From NCBI GenBank assembly GCA_027533105.1, contig JAPZTW010000009.1, positions 1 to 64,000 of the forward strand: a stretch of 64,000 nucleotides of DNA, read 5' to 3'. The stretch is from Sphingomonadaceae bacterium. GTDB lineage: Bacteria; Pseudomonadota; Alphaproteobacteria; Sphingomonadales; Sphingomonadaceae. Each line of letters opens with the position of its first letter. The stretch's first letter is position 1. The notes beneath the pieces are model-generated. The model was not told where the DNA came from. It saw only the letters and a list, made by a program, of their open reading frames with translations, and searched no databases. Below, piece after piece: positions 34,077 to 42,385 of the stretch. The translations under genes and the position numbers were made by a program.

Positions 34077-34850
34077 ATGGCGCTTGCCCTCTCTCAGCCG
34101 CGCCGCCTTTCGGTGTTCGGCTGGTTGCGGGTGGCCGTGCGGCTGAGCGCCATGCTGCTGCTCCTGCTGGCCTGCCTGCCGGCCTATTACATCGTTGGCC
34201 TGCTCAGCCGCCACAATCCGGTGCCGCGGCTGTTCCTGGCCGGGATCGGCTGGATCGCCGGCATGCGGCTGCGCAGCCAGGGTGAGAAAGCCCATCGGGG
34301 CGCCTTCCTGCTAGCCAATCATGTCAGCTGGCTGGACATTCCGGCCCTCGCCGCCACCACTGGCAGCGCTTTCATCGCGCATGATGGCCTCGCCTCGATG
34401 CCGCTGCTCAAATGGCTGTGCCAGATGAACGACACGGTCTTCGTTGCCCGGCATGACCGCAAGAGCGTCACCCGCCAGGTCGAGGATGTGCGCACCGCGA
34501 TCCGCGATACCGGGGCGCTGACGATCTTCCCCGAAGGCACCACCAGCGATGGCACCGGGCTGTTGCCGTTCAAGTCCTCCTTGCTGTCGGCGCTGGAACC
34601 GCTTCCGCCGGGCATTGCCGTGCAACCCGTGCTGCTCGATTTCGGCCCGGAAGCTGCCGACATCGCCTGGGTGGGCGAGGAACACGGGCTCGACAACTTC
34701 CTGCGCCTGCTGGCCCGGCGGCGCCCCATCGCGCTGACCGTCCATTTCCTGCCGGTGCTCCACGGGGCCGAACTGGCCAACCGCAAGACCATGGCCCAGG
34801 CCGCGCGCGAGGCAATCCTGCGGCGGCTGGTGGCATCGTCCCGGACTTGA
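34077..34850 (+). CDS. 1-acyl-sn-glycerol-3-phosphate acyltransferase (PlsC family)
   Basis: 257 aa. An N-terminal membrane helix (about 20-45) is followed by the HX4D motif NHVSWLDIPA (81-90) and the second motif FPEGTTSDG (about 144-152). It acylates lysophosphatidic acid or an ornithine-lipid precursor (OlsA type). Its last five codons and stop lie inside an intergenic palindromic repeat that begins at about 34835, so the C-terminus (ASSRT) has been set by the repeat. Confidence 0.92.
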   Translation: MALALSQPRRLSVFGWLRVAVRLSAMLLLLLACLPAYYIVGLLSRHNPVPRLFLAGIGWIAGMRLRSQGEKAHRGAFLLANHVSWLDIPALAATTGSAFIAHDGLASMPLLKWLCQMNDTVFVARHDRKSVTRQVEDVRTAIRDTGALTIFPEGTTSDGTGLLPFKSSLLSALEPLPPGIAVQPVLLDFGPEAADIAWVGEEHGLDNFLRLLARRRPIALTVHFLPVLHGAELANRKTMAQAAREAILRRLVASSRT

Positions 34851-34916
34851 TCCGGGATCGCTGGCCCCCTAGAGCCAGCGCCGCCAGCGATCCCGGGACA
34901 AGCCCGGGATGACGGA
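34835..34916. repeat. palindromic repeat, copy 1 (GTCCCGG..CCGGGATGAC family)
   Basis: The arms CCGGGATCGCTGGC (34852-34865) and GCCAGCGATCCCGG (34882-34895) form a perfect inverted repeat, with outer arms GTCCCGGACTTGA and CAAGCCCGGGATGAC adding a second palindrome at each end. The left end forms the plsC stop region and the right end, GACGGAG, forms the miaB ribosome-binding site. Confidence 0.85.
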
Positions 34917-34922
34917 GTTACC

Positions 34923-36245
34923 ATGCGCCCCACCCCGCCCCCCCGGACCTATCGCGTCAAGAGCTTCGGCTGCCAGATGAACGTCTATGACGGCGAACGC
35001 ATGGCCGAGCTGCTTGGCGAACAGGGCATCATGCCCGCGCCAGAAGGCGAAGAGGCCGACCTGGTGGTGCTCAACACCTGCCACATCCGGGAAAAGGCGG
35101 CGGAAAAGGTCTATTCCGATATCGGCCGCCTGCGGCGCGAGGACGGCACATCGCCCTTGATCGCGGTGGCCGGTTGCGTTGCCCAGGCCGAGGGTGACGA
35201 GATCATGAAGCGCGCCCCAGCGGTCAGCATGGTGGTCGGTCCGCAGGCCTATCACCGGCTGCCGGCGATGATTGCCGAGGCTGTCGAAGGCCGCCGGGCG
35301 GTCGATACCGACATGCCGGCCGAAACCAAGTTCGATGTCCTGCCGGCCCGGCGCAAGGTTGGCCCCAGCGCCTTCCTGACCGTGCAGGAAGGCTGCGACA
35401 AGTTCTGCACCTATTGCGTGGTGCCCTATACCCGGGGGGCCGAGGTTTCACGGCCGTTCAATGATCTGGTGACCGAAGCGCACAAGCTGGTTGAAGCCGG
35501 TGCGCGCGAGATCACCCTGCTGGGGCAGAACGTGAATGCGTGGCGAGACCACAGCAACCGGGGTCTTGAAAAGCTGATCGAGGCGCTGGCCGCGATCCCG
35601 CAGCTCGCCCGGATCCGCTATACCACCAGCCACCCGAACGACATGACACCAGGGTTACTTGAGGCACACCGCGATGTACCCAAGCTGATGCCGTTCCTGC
35701 ACTTGCCGGTGCAAGCGGGTAACGACCGGGTGCTCAAGGCGATGAACCGCAGCCACACGGCGGAGAGCTATCTGCGGATCCTGGACGAGGTGCGCGCCAT
35801 GCGCCCCGACATCGCCCTGTCGGGCGATTTCATCGTCGGCTTCCCCGGCGAGACCGATGCCGAATTCGAGGACACGCTGCGGCTGGCCGAGCAGGTCGGC
35901 TATGCCCAGTGCTTCAGCTTCAAGTATTCGGCCCGCCCCGGCACCCCGGCCGCGACGATGGACGGCCAGGTCCCGACCGAAGTGATGGACGAGCGGCTCC
36001 AGCGACTCCAGGCCGTGCTCAATGCCAGCCAGCTGGCCTTTAACCAGGCCTCGATCGGCAAGCGTTGCACCGTGCTGGTCGAGCGCAAGGGCAAGCACCC
36101 CGGCCAATGGCTTGGCAAATCGCCCTGGCTGCAATCGGTCCACTTCACCGGCGAGGCGGAGATTGGCGACCTGGTGGAAGTGGAACTGACCGAGGCCGGT
36201 CCCAATTCACTGGGCGCGCGGCTGGTGGCCAGGGCACCGGCCTGA
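34923..36245 (+). CDS. miaB: tRNA-2-methylthio-N6-dimethylallyladenosine synthase MiaB
   Basis: 440 aa. The methylthiotransferase N-domain cysteines are C17, C53 and C85; the radical-SAM triad CDKFCTYC is C158, C162 and C165. A TRAM domain closes the protein (about 375-438, [21 protein letters not shown] onwards in part). It methylthiolates i6A37 in tRNAs reading U-codons. GGAG at 34914-34917, contributed by the flanking palindromic repeat, lies 5 nt before the ATG. A phoH-ybeY-corC run follows on the same strand, separated from it by one minus-strand gene. Confidence 0.97.
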   Translation: MRPTPPPRTYRVKSFGCQMNVYDGERMAELLGEQGIMPAPEGEEADLVVLNTCHIREKAAEKVYSDIGRLRREDGTSPLIAVAGCVAQAEGDEIMKRAPAVSMVVGPQAYHRLPAMIAEAVEGRRAVDTDMPAETKFDVLPARRKVGPSAFLTVQEGCDKFCTYCVVPYTRGAEVSRPFNDLVTEAHKLVEAGAREITLLGQNVNAWRDHSNRGLEKLIEALAAIPQLARIRYTTSHPNDMTPGLLEAHRDVPKLMPFLHLPVQAGNDRVLKAMNRSHTAESYLRILDEVRAMRPDIALSGDFIVGFPGETDAEFEDTLRLAEQVGYAQCFSFKYSARPGTPAATMDGQVPTEVMDERLQRLQAVLNASQLAFNQASIGKRCTVLVERKGKHPGQWLGKSPWLQSVHFTGEAEIGDLVEVELTEAGPNSLGARLVARAPA

Positions 36246-36259
36246 TTTCCGGCCGGCCG

Positions 36260-37165
36260 CTAGTCCTTTTTCTCTGCAGTCTGGCTGAGATAGGCGGAGC
36301 GGACGGCGTCGTGCATCTTCGTGTGATCGGCGCCCTCGCCCAGACGGTACAGCCCGCCAAGATAGGCCCGGTCAAAGTCCGTCAGCTCCTCGGGCGCTCC
36401 TGACTCGGCGGCGAACAGCGACAGGATGGTCGGCATGGCCGGATCGAATTCGGCCTGATCATAAGTCGAGGCGAGGACGCGCATCGTTGCATAGTCCGCC
36501 AGTTGCGCCAGGGTGCGCCGACCGACCAGCTTGCGGTCGAACACCACCAGCGAACCGGTCATGTCCACGCGGATGGTCGATCCCAGGCGACTGGCCTTCC
36601 ACTGCTGGTTAACCTCATACTCGCTGCCGTCCGGCATCCGGACCACCGGTATCGCCCGCCCGTCAACGCCCTTTGTCTCGGTCGCATGCCAGACCTGGAC
36701 GGCGCTGGAGCCCTTGAAAATCCGGTCGATCTCGTGCCGCTTGAGCGAGACGAACATGGCCGGATCCCGCTTGCGCAGAGCCTCCACCTGCTTGCGGCTG
36801 TCATTGGTGAAACCGATCCAGACATTCGGCGAGCAGCCCGCCGGGGCGACCCGCAGGTTCATGCTGCGCACATTGTCCATCACCCGTTCGGCCAGCGCCT
36901 GACCATAGGCGGCAGGCAGGCCGAACACCTTGACGCAGACCGGCAGGTAATGGCGCGCGAGCGGCTTGCCGGGCGGGGCTGGCTGGGTAATCGCGCGGGC
37001 CTGGGCGGCGGCGGCCTTGGCCTGAACCTCGCGTTCGGCGCTAACGACGATTTCGCCGCTGTTATCCGTCCCGCCATGTTCCTGGCTCAATGCCGGGCTG
37101 GTCAGGCCAGCACAGGCAGCCACCAGCAGCGGGCGCATGGCGAGGCGGGAAGACTGAAAAAGCAT
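36260..37165 (-). CDS. secreted protein of unknown function
   Basis: 301 aa from the ATG at 37165 (MLFQSSRLAMRPLLVAACAG), beginning with a signal peptide (about 1-28, cleavage near PALSQ). No named domain is recognised. The body contains YLPVCVKVFGLPAAYGQALAERV, a WIGFTNDSRKQVEALRKRD segment and a conserved-looking TIRVDMTGSLVVFDRKLVGRRTLAQLADYATMRVLAS region, split here in short words. Two cysteines (in PVCVKV and AGCSPN) might form a disulfide. Family of secreted proteins found in sphingomonads by my recollection; function unknown. Divergent from phoH over 215 bp. Confidence 0.85.
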   Translation of the reverse strand: MLFQSSRLAMRPLLVAACAGLTSPALSQEHGGTDNSGEIVVSAEREVQAKAAAAQARAITQPAPPGKPLARHYLPVCVKVFGLPAAYGQALAERVMDNVRSMNLRVAPAGCSPNVWIGFTNDSRKQVEALRKRDPAMFVSLKRHEIDRIFKGSSAVQVWHATETKGVDGRAIPVVRMPDGSEYEVNQQWKASRLGSTIRVDMTGSLVVFDRKLVGRRTLAQLADYATMRVLASTYDQAEFDPAMPTILSLFAAESGAPEELTDFDRAYLGGLYRLGEGADHTKMHDAVRSAYLSQTAEKKD

Positions 37166-37380
37166 TGGGTTGCTCCGGCAAGGCGGGAAGAGACCTACCA
37201 CAGCGGATCGGCACGTCCAGACACCGGTACAATCGCCGCCGCTGGGCACCCTGGCCCGCTCGCCGCAGCGGTTTTCCACCACCTGTCACCGCCTTGTCGC
37301 TTGCGCGTGGCAAGGCTGGGCCTATCGTTTCGACTCGGCCAACCAGTGGCCCGCAACGAAAGGAGCACACCGCCCCCTTT

Positions 37381-38415
37381 ATGGCTCGCAAACCAGCCCG
37401 CGCCCATGACGATAGCCGCGATCATCTGGCGCCCGCCCGTCTCCACACACCCCGCCGCGCGCGGACCGAGCTGGAGTTTGAGGAAGCGACCATCCTGGGC
37501 GCGCTGTTCGGGCAGTTCGATGCCAACCTGGTGCAGATCGAGAACCGGCTGGGGGTGTACATTTCGGCGCGCGGCAACCGGGCGCAGATCGAGGGGCCGG
37601 AAGATGCCGTGGCCCGCGCCCGCGACGTGCTGAAAGGCATGCACCAGCGGCTGATGCAGGGGCAGGAACTGGATGCCGGCGCGATCGAATCGCTGATCTC
37701 GATGTCGGCCGAACCGACGCTGGAAGGGATCATTTCCGGCGATGGGGAAACCCCGCCGATCATGATCCGCACCCGCAAGAAAACCATCGTGCCGCGCAGC
37801 GCCACGCAGATCGAATACATGCGCGCGCTGGCCAGCCGCGACGTGATCTTCGCGCTGGGCCCGGCCGGCACCGGCAAGACCTATGTCGCCGTGGCCCAGG
37901 CCGTGTCGCAGCTGATCACCGGATCGGTCCAGCGCCTGATTCTGTCCCGCCCGGCGGTCGAGGCGGGGGAGCGGCTGGGCTTCCTGCCCGGCGACATGAA
38001 GGACAAGGTCGACCCCTACCTGCGCCCGCTGTATGACGCGCTGTATGACTGCATGCCGCCCGAACAGGTGGAGCGGCGGCTGGCCTCGGGCGAGATCGAG
38101 ATCGCGCCGATCGCCTTCATGCGTGGCCGCACCCTCGCGGAAAGCTTCATAATTCTGGACGAGGCGCAGAATACCACGCCGGCCCAGATGAAGATGTTCC
38201 TCACCCGCTTCGGCCAGAACAGCCGGATGGTGATCTGCGGCGACCCCAACCAGGTCGATATCCCCGGCGGCCCGCAGATGAGCGGGCTGAACGATGCAGT
38301 GGGGCGGCTGGAGGGGATCGAAGGCATCGCCGTCACCCGCTTCACCAGCGCCGACGTGGTCCGCCACCCGATCGTGGGGCGGATCGTCGAGGCTTACGAG
38401 GGCAAGCACGGGTAA
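37381..38415 (+). CDS. PhoH-family ATPase (PhoL/YbeZ)
   Basis: 344 aa from the ATG at 37381 (MARKPARAHDD); the longer frame is non-homologous. An N-terminal KH-like domain (about 30-90) is followed by Walker A GPAGTGKT (160-167), RPAVEAGERLGFLPGD and Walker B FIILDEAQNTTP. It is an RNA-binding ATPase that acts with YbeY, encoded immediately downstream; phoH-ybeY-corC is a conserved order. The 215-bp upstream gap shows no gene and should hold the promoter. Confidence 0.96.
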   Translation: MARKPARAHDDSRDHLAPARLHTPRRARTELEFEEATILGALFGQFDANLVQIENRLGVYISARGNRAQIEGPEDAVARARDVLKGMHQRLMQGQELDAGAIESLISMSAEPTLEGIISGDGETPPIMIRTRKKTIVPRSATQIEYMRALASRDVIFALGPAGTGKTYVAVAQAVSQLITGSVQRLILSRPAVEAGERLGFLPGDMKDKVDPYLRPLYDALYDCMPPEQVERRLASGEIEIAPIAFMRGRTLAESFIILDEAQNTTPAQMKMFLTRFGQNSRMVICGDPNQVDIPGGPQMSGLNDAVGRLEGIEGIAVTRFTSADVVRHPIVGRIVEAYEGKHG

Positions 38416-38430
38416 CGTCAGCCCGCTCCC

Positions 38431-38517
38431 GTCACCCCGGGCTTGACCCGGGGTCCCGCTTCCCCTTGATGGTGGCGAAATCAAGCGGGACCCCGGATCA
38501 GGTCCGGGGTGACGGAG
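38431..38517. repeat. palindromic repeat, copy 2
   Basis: Arms ACCCCGGG...GGTCCCGCTT (from 38431) and AAGCGGGACCCCGG...GGGGTGAC (to 38513) form a long imperfect hairpin of the same family as copy 1. The right end, GACGGAG, lies just upstream of the ybeY start and provides its GGAG (38514-38517). Confidence 0.85.
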
Positions 38518-38523
38518 ACTGGT

Positions 38524-39042
38524 TTGGAACTGGAAATCGCCATTGAGGCCCCGTGGCCTGACGCCTGCGACTGGGAGGCACTGGCCGAACGCGCCGCGGC
38601 CGCGCTGGCCGCGATCGCCCCGGAACTCGCCAATCCGCGCCTGTCCGCCAGCCTGCTGTTCTCCGACGACGCCGAGGTGCACGAGCTGAACCGCGAATGG
38701 CGCGGCAAGGACAAGCCGACCAACGTGCTGTCTTTCCCCATGCTGGAGCGCGAGGAGCTGCTGGCGCTCGCCCCGGATGGCCCGCCCGAGCTGCTGGGCG
38801 ACATCGCCCTGGCGCTGGAAACCTGCGCGCGCGAAGCGGCTGAGAAGGGCGTGTCGCTGGAGCATCACGCCGCGCACCTGATCGTCCACGGCCTGCTCCA
38901 CCTGGCCGGGCATGACCATGTCCACTCCGACGCCGAAGCCGCCGCGATGGAAGCGCTGGAAATCAAGGCTCTTGCGCAGATGGGCATTGCCGACCCATAT
39001 GGGGACCGCGATCCACTGACCGGATCGCCAACAGGGAACTGA
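38524..39042 (+). CDS. ybeY: endoribonuclease YbeY (16S rRNA maturation)
   Basis: 172 aa with a TTG at 38524, chosen because GGAG lies 6 nt upstream; a GTG at 38509 inside the flanking repeat is the alternative (177 aa). The zinc motif HGLLHLAGHDHVHSD (about 121-135) has the three invariant histidines, and WRGKDKPTNVLSFP (about 59-72) is the family hallmark. It processes 16S rRNA and takes part in ribosome quality control with PhoH. It starts within or beside an intergenic palindrome, which may have replaced the native leader. Confidence 0.94.
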   Translation: MELEIAIEAPWPDACDWEALAERAAAALAAIAPELANPRLSASLLFSDDAEVHELNREWRGKDKPTNVLSFPMLEREELLALAPDGPPELLGDIALALETCAREAAEKGVSLEHHAAHLIVHGLLHLAGHDHVHSDAEAAAMEALEIKALAQMGIADPYGDRDPLTGSPTGN

Positions 39043-39050
39043 CCAAGACC

Positions 39051-39950
39051 ATGCCCGAGGGCAATTCCGGAGACGGGGAGAGTAGGCGCTCCGCCTGGCG
39101 CGCCATCAAGCGCTTTTTCGAACGAGTGGACGGCGGCGACCAATCGCTGCGCGCCCAGCTGGAAGAAGCGATCGACGAGCACGAGGACGATGGCGGCCGC
39201 AGCGATGCGGGCGATCTGTCCGCGCTTGAGCGCGACATGCTGCGCAACCTGCTGCACTTTTCCGAGAACGATGCCGATGACGTGGCGATCCCGCGCGGCG
39301 CGATCATCGCCGTGCCGGAAACCGCCAGCTGGGAGGATGTTGTCAGCGCCTTTGCCGAACACGGCCATTCGCGCATGCCGGTCTACCGCGAGACGCTGGA
39401 CGAGATCGTCGGCATGGTGCTGATCAAGGACGTGTTCAAGCACCTGGCCAGCGGCAAGCCGCCGAAGGACTGGACCAGCCTGCTGCGCCAGCCGCTCTAC
39501 GTGCCGCAGGCGCGCGGCGCGCTGGACGTGCTCAACGACATGCGCGCGAGCCGCGTCCACCTGGCCGTGGTGATCGACGAATATTCCGGCACCGACGGGA
39601 TCATCACCATCGAGGACCTGGTCGAGGAAATCATCGGCGAGATCGAGGACGAGCACGACGACGCGCCGACCGAACTGCTGGTGCCGCTGGACGGCGGCAT
39701 GTGGGAAGCCGATGCCCGCGCCGAGCTGGACGACGTGGCCGAAGCGATCGACCCGCGCCTGGCCGAAGTGGAGGAAGATGTCGACACGCTGGGCGGCCTC
39801 GCTTTCCTGCTGGCCGAAGCCGTGCCGCCGGTGGGATCGATGCTGGACCATCCCAGCGGCTGGAAGCTGGAAGTGATTGCGGGCAACGAAAAGCATGTTA
39901 CCCGTCTGCGACTGCATCCGCCCGCTCCCCAGGACGAATCCGAAGACTGA
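39051..39950 (+). CDS. corC: CorC/TlyC-type protein with tandem CBS domains
   Basis: 299 aa. Two CBS domains are found (about 78-195; MVLIKDVFKHL and HLAVVIDEYSGTDGIITIEDLVEEI) followed by the transporter-associated C-terminal domain (about 205-288). An acidic N-terminus precedes them and no membrane helix is present. CorC is linked to magnesium/cobalt handling; in phoH-ybeY-corC-lnt operons it neighbours apolipoprotein N-acyltransferase, but here lnt is missing and a LysR regulator follows. Confidence 0.93.
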   Translation: MPEGNSGDGESRRSAWRAIKRFFERVDGGDQSLRAQLEEAIDEHEDDGGRSDAGDLSALERDMLRNLLHFSENDADDVAIPRGAIIAVPETASWEDVVSAFAEHGHSRMPVYRETLDEIVGMVLIKDVFKHLASGKPPKDWTSLLRQPLYVPQARGALDVLNDMRASRVHLAVVIDEYSGTDGIITIEDLVEEIIGEIEDEHDDAPTELLVPLDGGMWEADARAELDDVAEAIDPRLAEVEEDVDTLGGLAFLLAEAVPPVGSMLDHPSGWKLEVIAGNEKHVTRLRLHPPAPQDESED

Positions 39951-39956
39951 CCTGCA

Positions 39957-40841
39957 ATGGCCATTCGCCGCCTTCCACCGCTTCGCGCGATTGAAGCCTT
40001 CGTGCGCATCGTCCGCCTGGGTTCGGCCCGGGCGGCGGCGGACGAGTTGGGGCTCAGCCCCTCGGCCCTGTCGCGCCGGGTCTCCGCGCTGGAGGAGTTC
40101 ATCGGCAAGCGGCTGTTCACCCGCCAGCACCAGGCGATGAAGCTGACCGACGATGGCAGCGCCTTCTACAACGCCGTCGCGCCGAAGTTCGATGAACTGG
40201 CCGCCGCCGTCGAAGGCCAGGTCGAGGACAGCCGGGTGCTGCGCCTCCATCTGGGGGTGCTGCCGTTGTTCGGCAGCCAGCGGCTGTTCCCGCGCCTGCC
40301 CGAACTGCGCAAGGCCCAGCCGCGCCTGCACATCGATTTCGACACCAGTCCGCACCTCGAAACCCGGGTCGGCGATACGCTGGACGCCGCCTTCATCCTC
40401 TCCCCCCAGCCCGACCCATCGTTTCACGCGGTGCGGCTGGACGAGAACAAGGTCTACGCCATCACCTCGCGCACACTGGCGGACGAGATCGGTCCGGTCC
40501 CAGACCGCGAGGTGCTGTCGCGCCAGACATTCCTGATCCACAATGAGCTGCCCGACAGTTTCGTGGCCTGGAAGCAGGCACTGGGCCTGCCGGACCTGGA
40601 GCCGATGGCCATCGACCATTACGATTCGGGTCAGCTGATCCTGGAAGCGGCAGCCCAGGGCCTGGGTATTGCGATCATGCACGATGCCCACTTCGCCCGC
40701 GCCCACGATGGCCGGATCGCCCGGCTCTATGACATCGAGGTGAAGAGCCCCTATTCCTACTGGTTCGTGTGCAAGCCGCACGCGCTGGACGTGCGCGCGG
40801 TGCGGATCTTTCATGACTGGGTGGTGAAAACCGGGCTTTAG
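39957..40841 (+). CDS. LysR-family transcriptional regulator (GcvA-like)
   Basis: 294 aa. The winged HTH lies at the N-terminus (IRRLPPLRAIEAFVRI, then SARAAADELGLSPSALSRRVSALEE in two parts, about 2-45). A periplasmic-binding-protein-like effector domain follows. The RRLPPLRAIEAF start is that of the GcvA/AmpR subgroup. The effector and targets are unknown. Its TAG stop is completed by the first base of the 170-bp palindromic element at 40841. Confidence 0.93.
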   Translation: MAIRRLPPLRAIEAFVRIVRLGSARAAADELGLSPSALSRRVSALEEFIGKRLFTRQHQAMKLTDDGSAFYNAVAPKFDELAAAVEGQVEDSRVLRLHLGVLPLFGSQRLFPRLPELRKAQPRLHIDFDTSPHLETRVGDTLDAAFILSPQPDPSFHAVRLDENKVYAITSRTLADEIGPVPDREVLSRQTFLIHNELPDSFVAWKQALGLPDLEPMAIDHYDSGQLILEAAAQGLGIAIMHDAHFARAHDGRIARLYDIEVKSPYSYWFVCKPHALDVRAVRIFHDWVVKTGL

Positions 40842-41010
40842 AGCGAGATGACATAGCATTGATCCACCCAACCCCTCTGGGGCGGGCCGATTTTGGCCCA
40901 TGGGCGCGTTGCTCGTCGATCACGATGCGATGGCATCGCTCACTCCTCGCGCCTCCCCACGAACCAAAATCGGCTCCGTCAGGGTAGGTCCATGCTATGT
41001 CATCTCGCTC
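40841..41010. mobile_element. 170-bp MITE-like palindromic element
   Basis: The termini GAGCGAGATGACATAGCAT (40841-40859) and its exact reverse complement (40992-41010) make a 19-bp perfect inverted repeat. Further matches in the arms are ATCCACCC/GGTAGGTCC-like and GCCGATTTTGG (40886-40896) with CCAAAATCGGC, and a central GATGC-gatg-GCATC hairpin. The same three bases, TTA, flank both ends (40838-40840 and 41011-41013), a possible target duplication. No ORF inside. Non-autonomous element is the best interpretation. Confidence 0.6.
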
Positions 41011-41030
41011 TTATCGGGCAGCATGGCGCA

Positions 41031-41714
41031 ATGAACCGCCGATTCGCCCTGCTCGCCCTCCTCGCGCTTGCCCTGCCCGCCCAGGCTGCGGAGCGCGACA
41101 AGTTCAGCTCTTATCCCAAGGGGGCCAAACCCGGCTCCAGCCGCCAGGCTGTGCCGCCCGCCCCATTGGGCGATACGGTTCGCGTGGCGCTGGTCACTGA
41201 CCTTGGCACGATCGAGCTGGAGCTCGACAACAAGCGCGCGCCGATCACCACGCAGAACTTCGTGCGCTATGTCGATCTCAAGAAGTTCGACGGGATCGCC
41301 TTTTACCGGGCGCTGCGGCTGCCCTGGGGTGATCCGCCCAGCGGGCTGATCCAGGCCGGCTTGCAAGGCCATCCGCTGAAAGTGCTGAAACCGATCGCGC
41401 ATGAGCCGACCAGCCAGACCGGCATCCTGCACAAGGCCGGGACCATTTCGATGGCCCGCCATGCCCCCGGCACGGCCACGGCCGACTGGTCGATCATGCT
41501 GTCCGATCAGCCCAGCCTCGATGCCGATCCCAAGGCCACCGATCCCGATCAGCAGGCCGGCTTTGCCGCCTTCGGCCGGGTTTCCGCCGGGATGGACGTG
41601 GTTCGCAAGATCTGGGACGCGCCGCTATCGCCAACGCTGGGCGAAGGGCCGCTCAAGGGGCAGATGCTGGACCCGCCGGTAAAGATCATCAGCGCGCGGC
41701 GAGTGCCGCAATAG
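41031..41714 (+). CDS. periplasmic peptidyl-prolyl cis-trans isomerase (cyclophilin)
   Basis: 227 aa from the ATG at 41031 (MNRRFALLALLALALPAQAAE), with a signal peptide to about residue 19. The cyclophilin core runs from VRVALVTDLGTIELELDNKRAPITTQNF to a shortened active site; the usual FHR motif reads FYRALR (about 83-88), so the catalytic arginine is preserved. GTISMARHAPGTATADWSIML matches the core. It assists folding in the periplasm. It sits 20 bp after the palindromic element. Confidence 0.93.
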   Translation: MNRRFALLALLALALPAQAAERDKFSSYPKGAKPGSSRQAVPPAPLGDTVRVALVTDLGTIELELDNKRAPITTQNFVRYVDLKKFDGIAFYRALRLPWGDPPSGLIQAGLQGHPLKVLKPIAHEPTSQTGILHKAGTISMARHAPGTATADWSIMLSDQPSLDADPKATDPDQQAGFAAFGRVSAGMDVVRKIWDAPLSPTLGEGPLKGQMLDPPVKIISARRVPQ

Positions 41715-41826
41715 CCCTCTCCCCTTCAGGGGAGAGGGTTGGGAGAGGGGCATGAGCGCTGCCCCTCACAACTTCGACTAGCGAGCAAGCTCGCAAGTCT
41801 TCGTATCGCTCCCCTGAAGGGGAGCG
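41715..41826. repeat. three stem-loops between convergent cyclophilin genes
   Basis: CCCTCTCCCC-ttca-GGGGAGAGGG (41715-41738) is a perfect 10-bp hairpin, GCGAGC-aa-GCTCGC (41781-41794) a 6-bp one, and CGCTCCCC-tgaa-GGGGAGCG (41807-41826) an 8-bp one. The outer two contain the related cores CCCCTTCAGGGG and CCCCTGAAGGGG. They probably serve both genes as terminator or repeat elements; no U tract is seen. Confidence 0.65.
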
Positions 41827-41832
41827 AGCCGA

Positions 41833-42279
41833 TCAAGCCACGGTCGCCTTGCGGATCACGCCGGGCTCGCGCGGCGGCTCACCCTTGGGCAGGGCATCGA
41901 TGTGTTCCATGCCTTCGATCACCTGGCCCCAGACGGTGTACTGACGATCAAGGAAGGTCGCATCGTCGAAGCAGATGAAGAACTGGCTGTTGGCCGAGTG
42001 CGGATAAGAGGTCCGGGCCATCGAGCAGACGCCGCGCACGTGCGGTTCGTCATTGAACTCGGCCTGCAGGTCGGGCTTGTCCGAACCGCCCATGCCGGTG
42101 CCCTGGGGGCAGCCGCCCTGGGCCATGAAGCCGGGGATCACGCGGTGGAACTTCACCCCGTCGTAAAAGCCTTCATTCGCGAGCTCGACGATCCGGGCCA
42201 CGTGGCCGGGGGCCAGGTCCGGACGCAGCTTGATCACGACATCGCCGCTATCGAGCGACAGGGTAAGGGTATCGGCCAT
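41833..42279 (-). CDS. ppiB: cytoplasmic peptidyl-prolyl cis-trans isomerase (cyclophilin)
   Basis: 148 aa with no signal peptide. Cyclophilin hallmarks are FHRVIPGFMAQGGCPQGTGMGG (about 44-65, shown as FHRVIPGFMAQGG then CPQGTG), SMARTSYPHSANSQFFI and VWGQVIEGMEHIDAL. It is the cytosolic counterpart of the periplasmic enzyme encoded convergently across 118 bp. The pair probably arose by duplication and relocation of the product, though each is more typical of its own subfamily. Confidence 0.95.
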   Translation of the reverse strand: MADTLTLSLDSGDVVIKLRPDLAPGHVARIVELANEGFYDGVKFHRVIPGFMAQGGCPQGTGMGGSDKPDLQAEFNDEPHVRGVCSMARTSYPHSANSQFFICFDDATFLDRQYTVWGQVIEGMEHIDALPKGEPPREPGVIRKATVA

Positions 42280-42385
42280 GGGAATCTCCTGTAGTTCGGA
42301 GCCGATATAGGCTGCGGCGAGACAAAGTCACGCCCCGGAAACGCGGCGGGTTGCAAATGTTGTCGACCAGCCTAGACCGACCGGC

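Noticed and set aside
42280..42385. Magnesium riboswitch upstream of mgtE
   Set aside because: The 106-bp leader is short and shows no multi-stem arrangement like the M-box.
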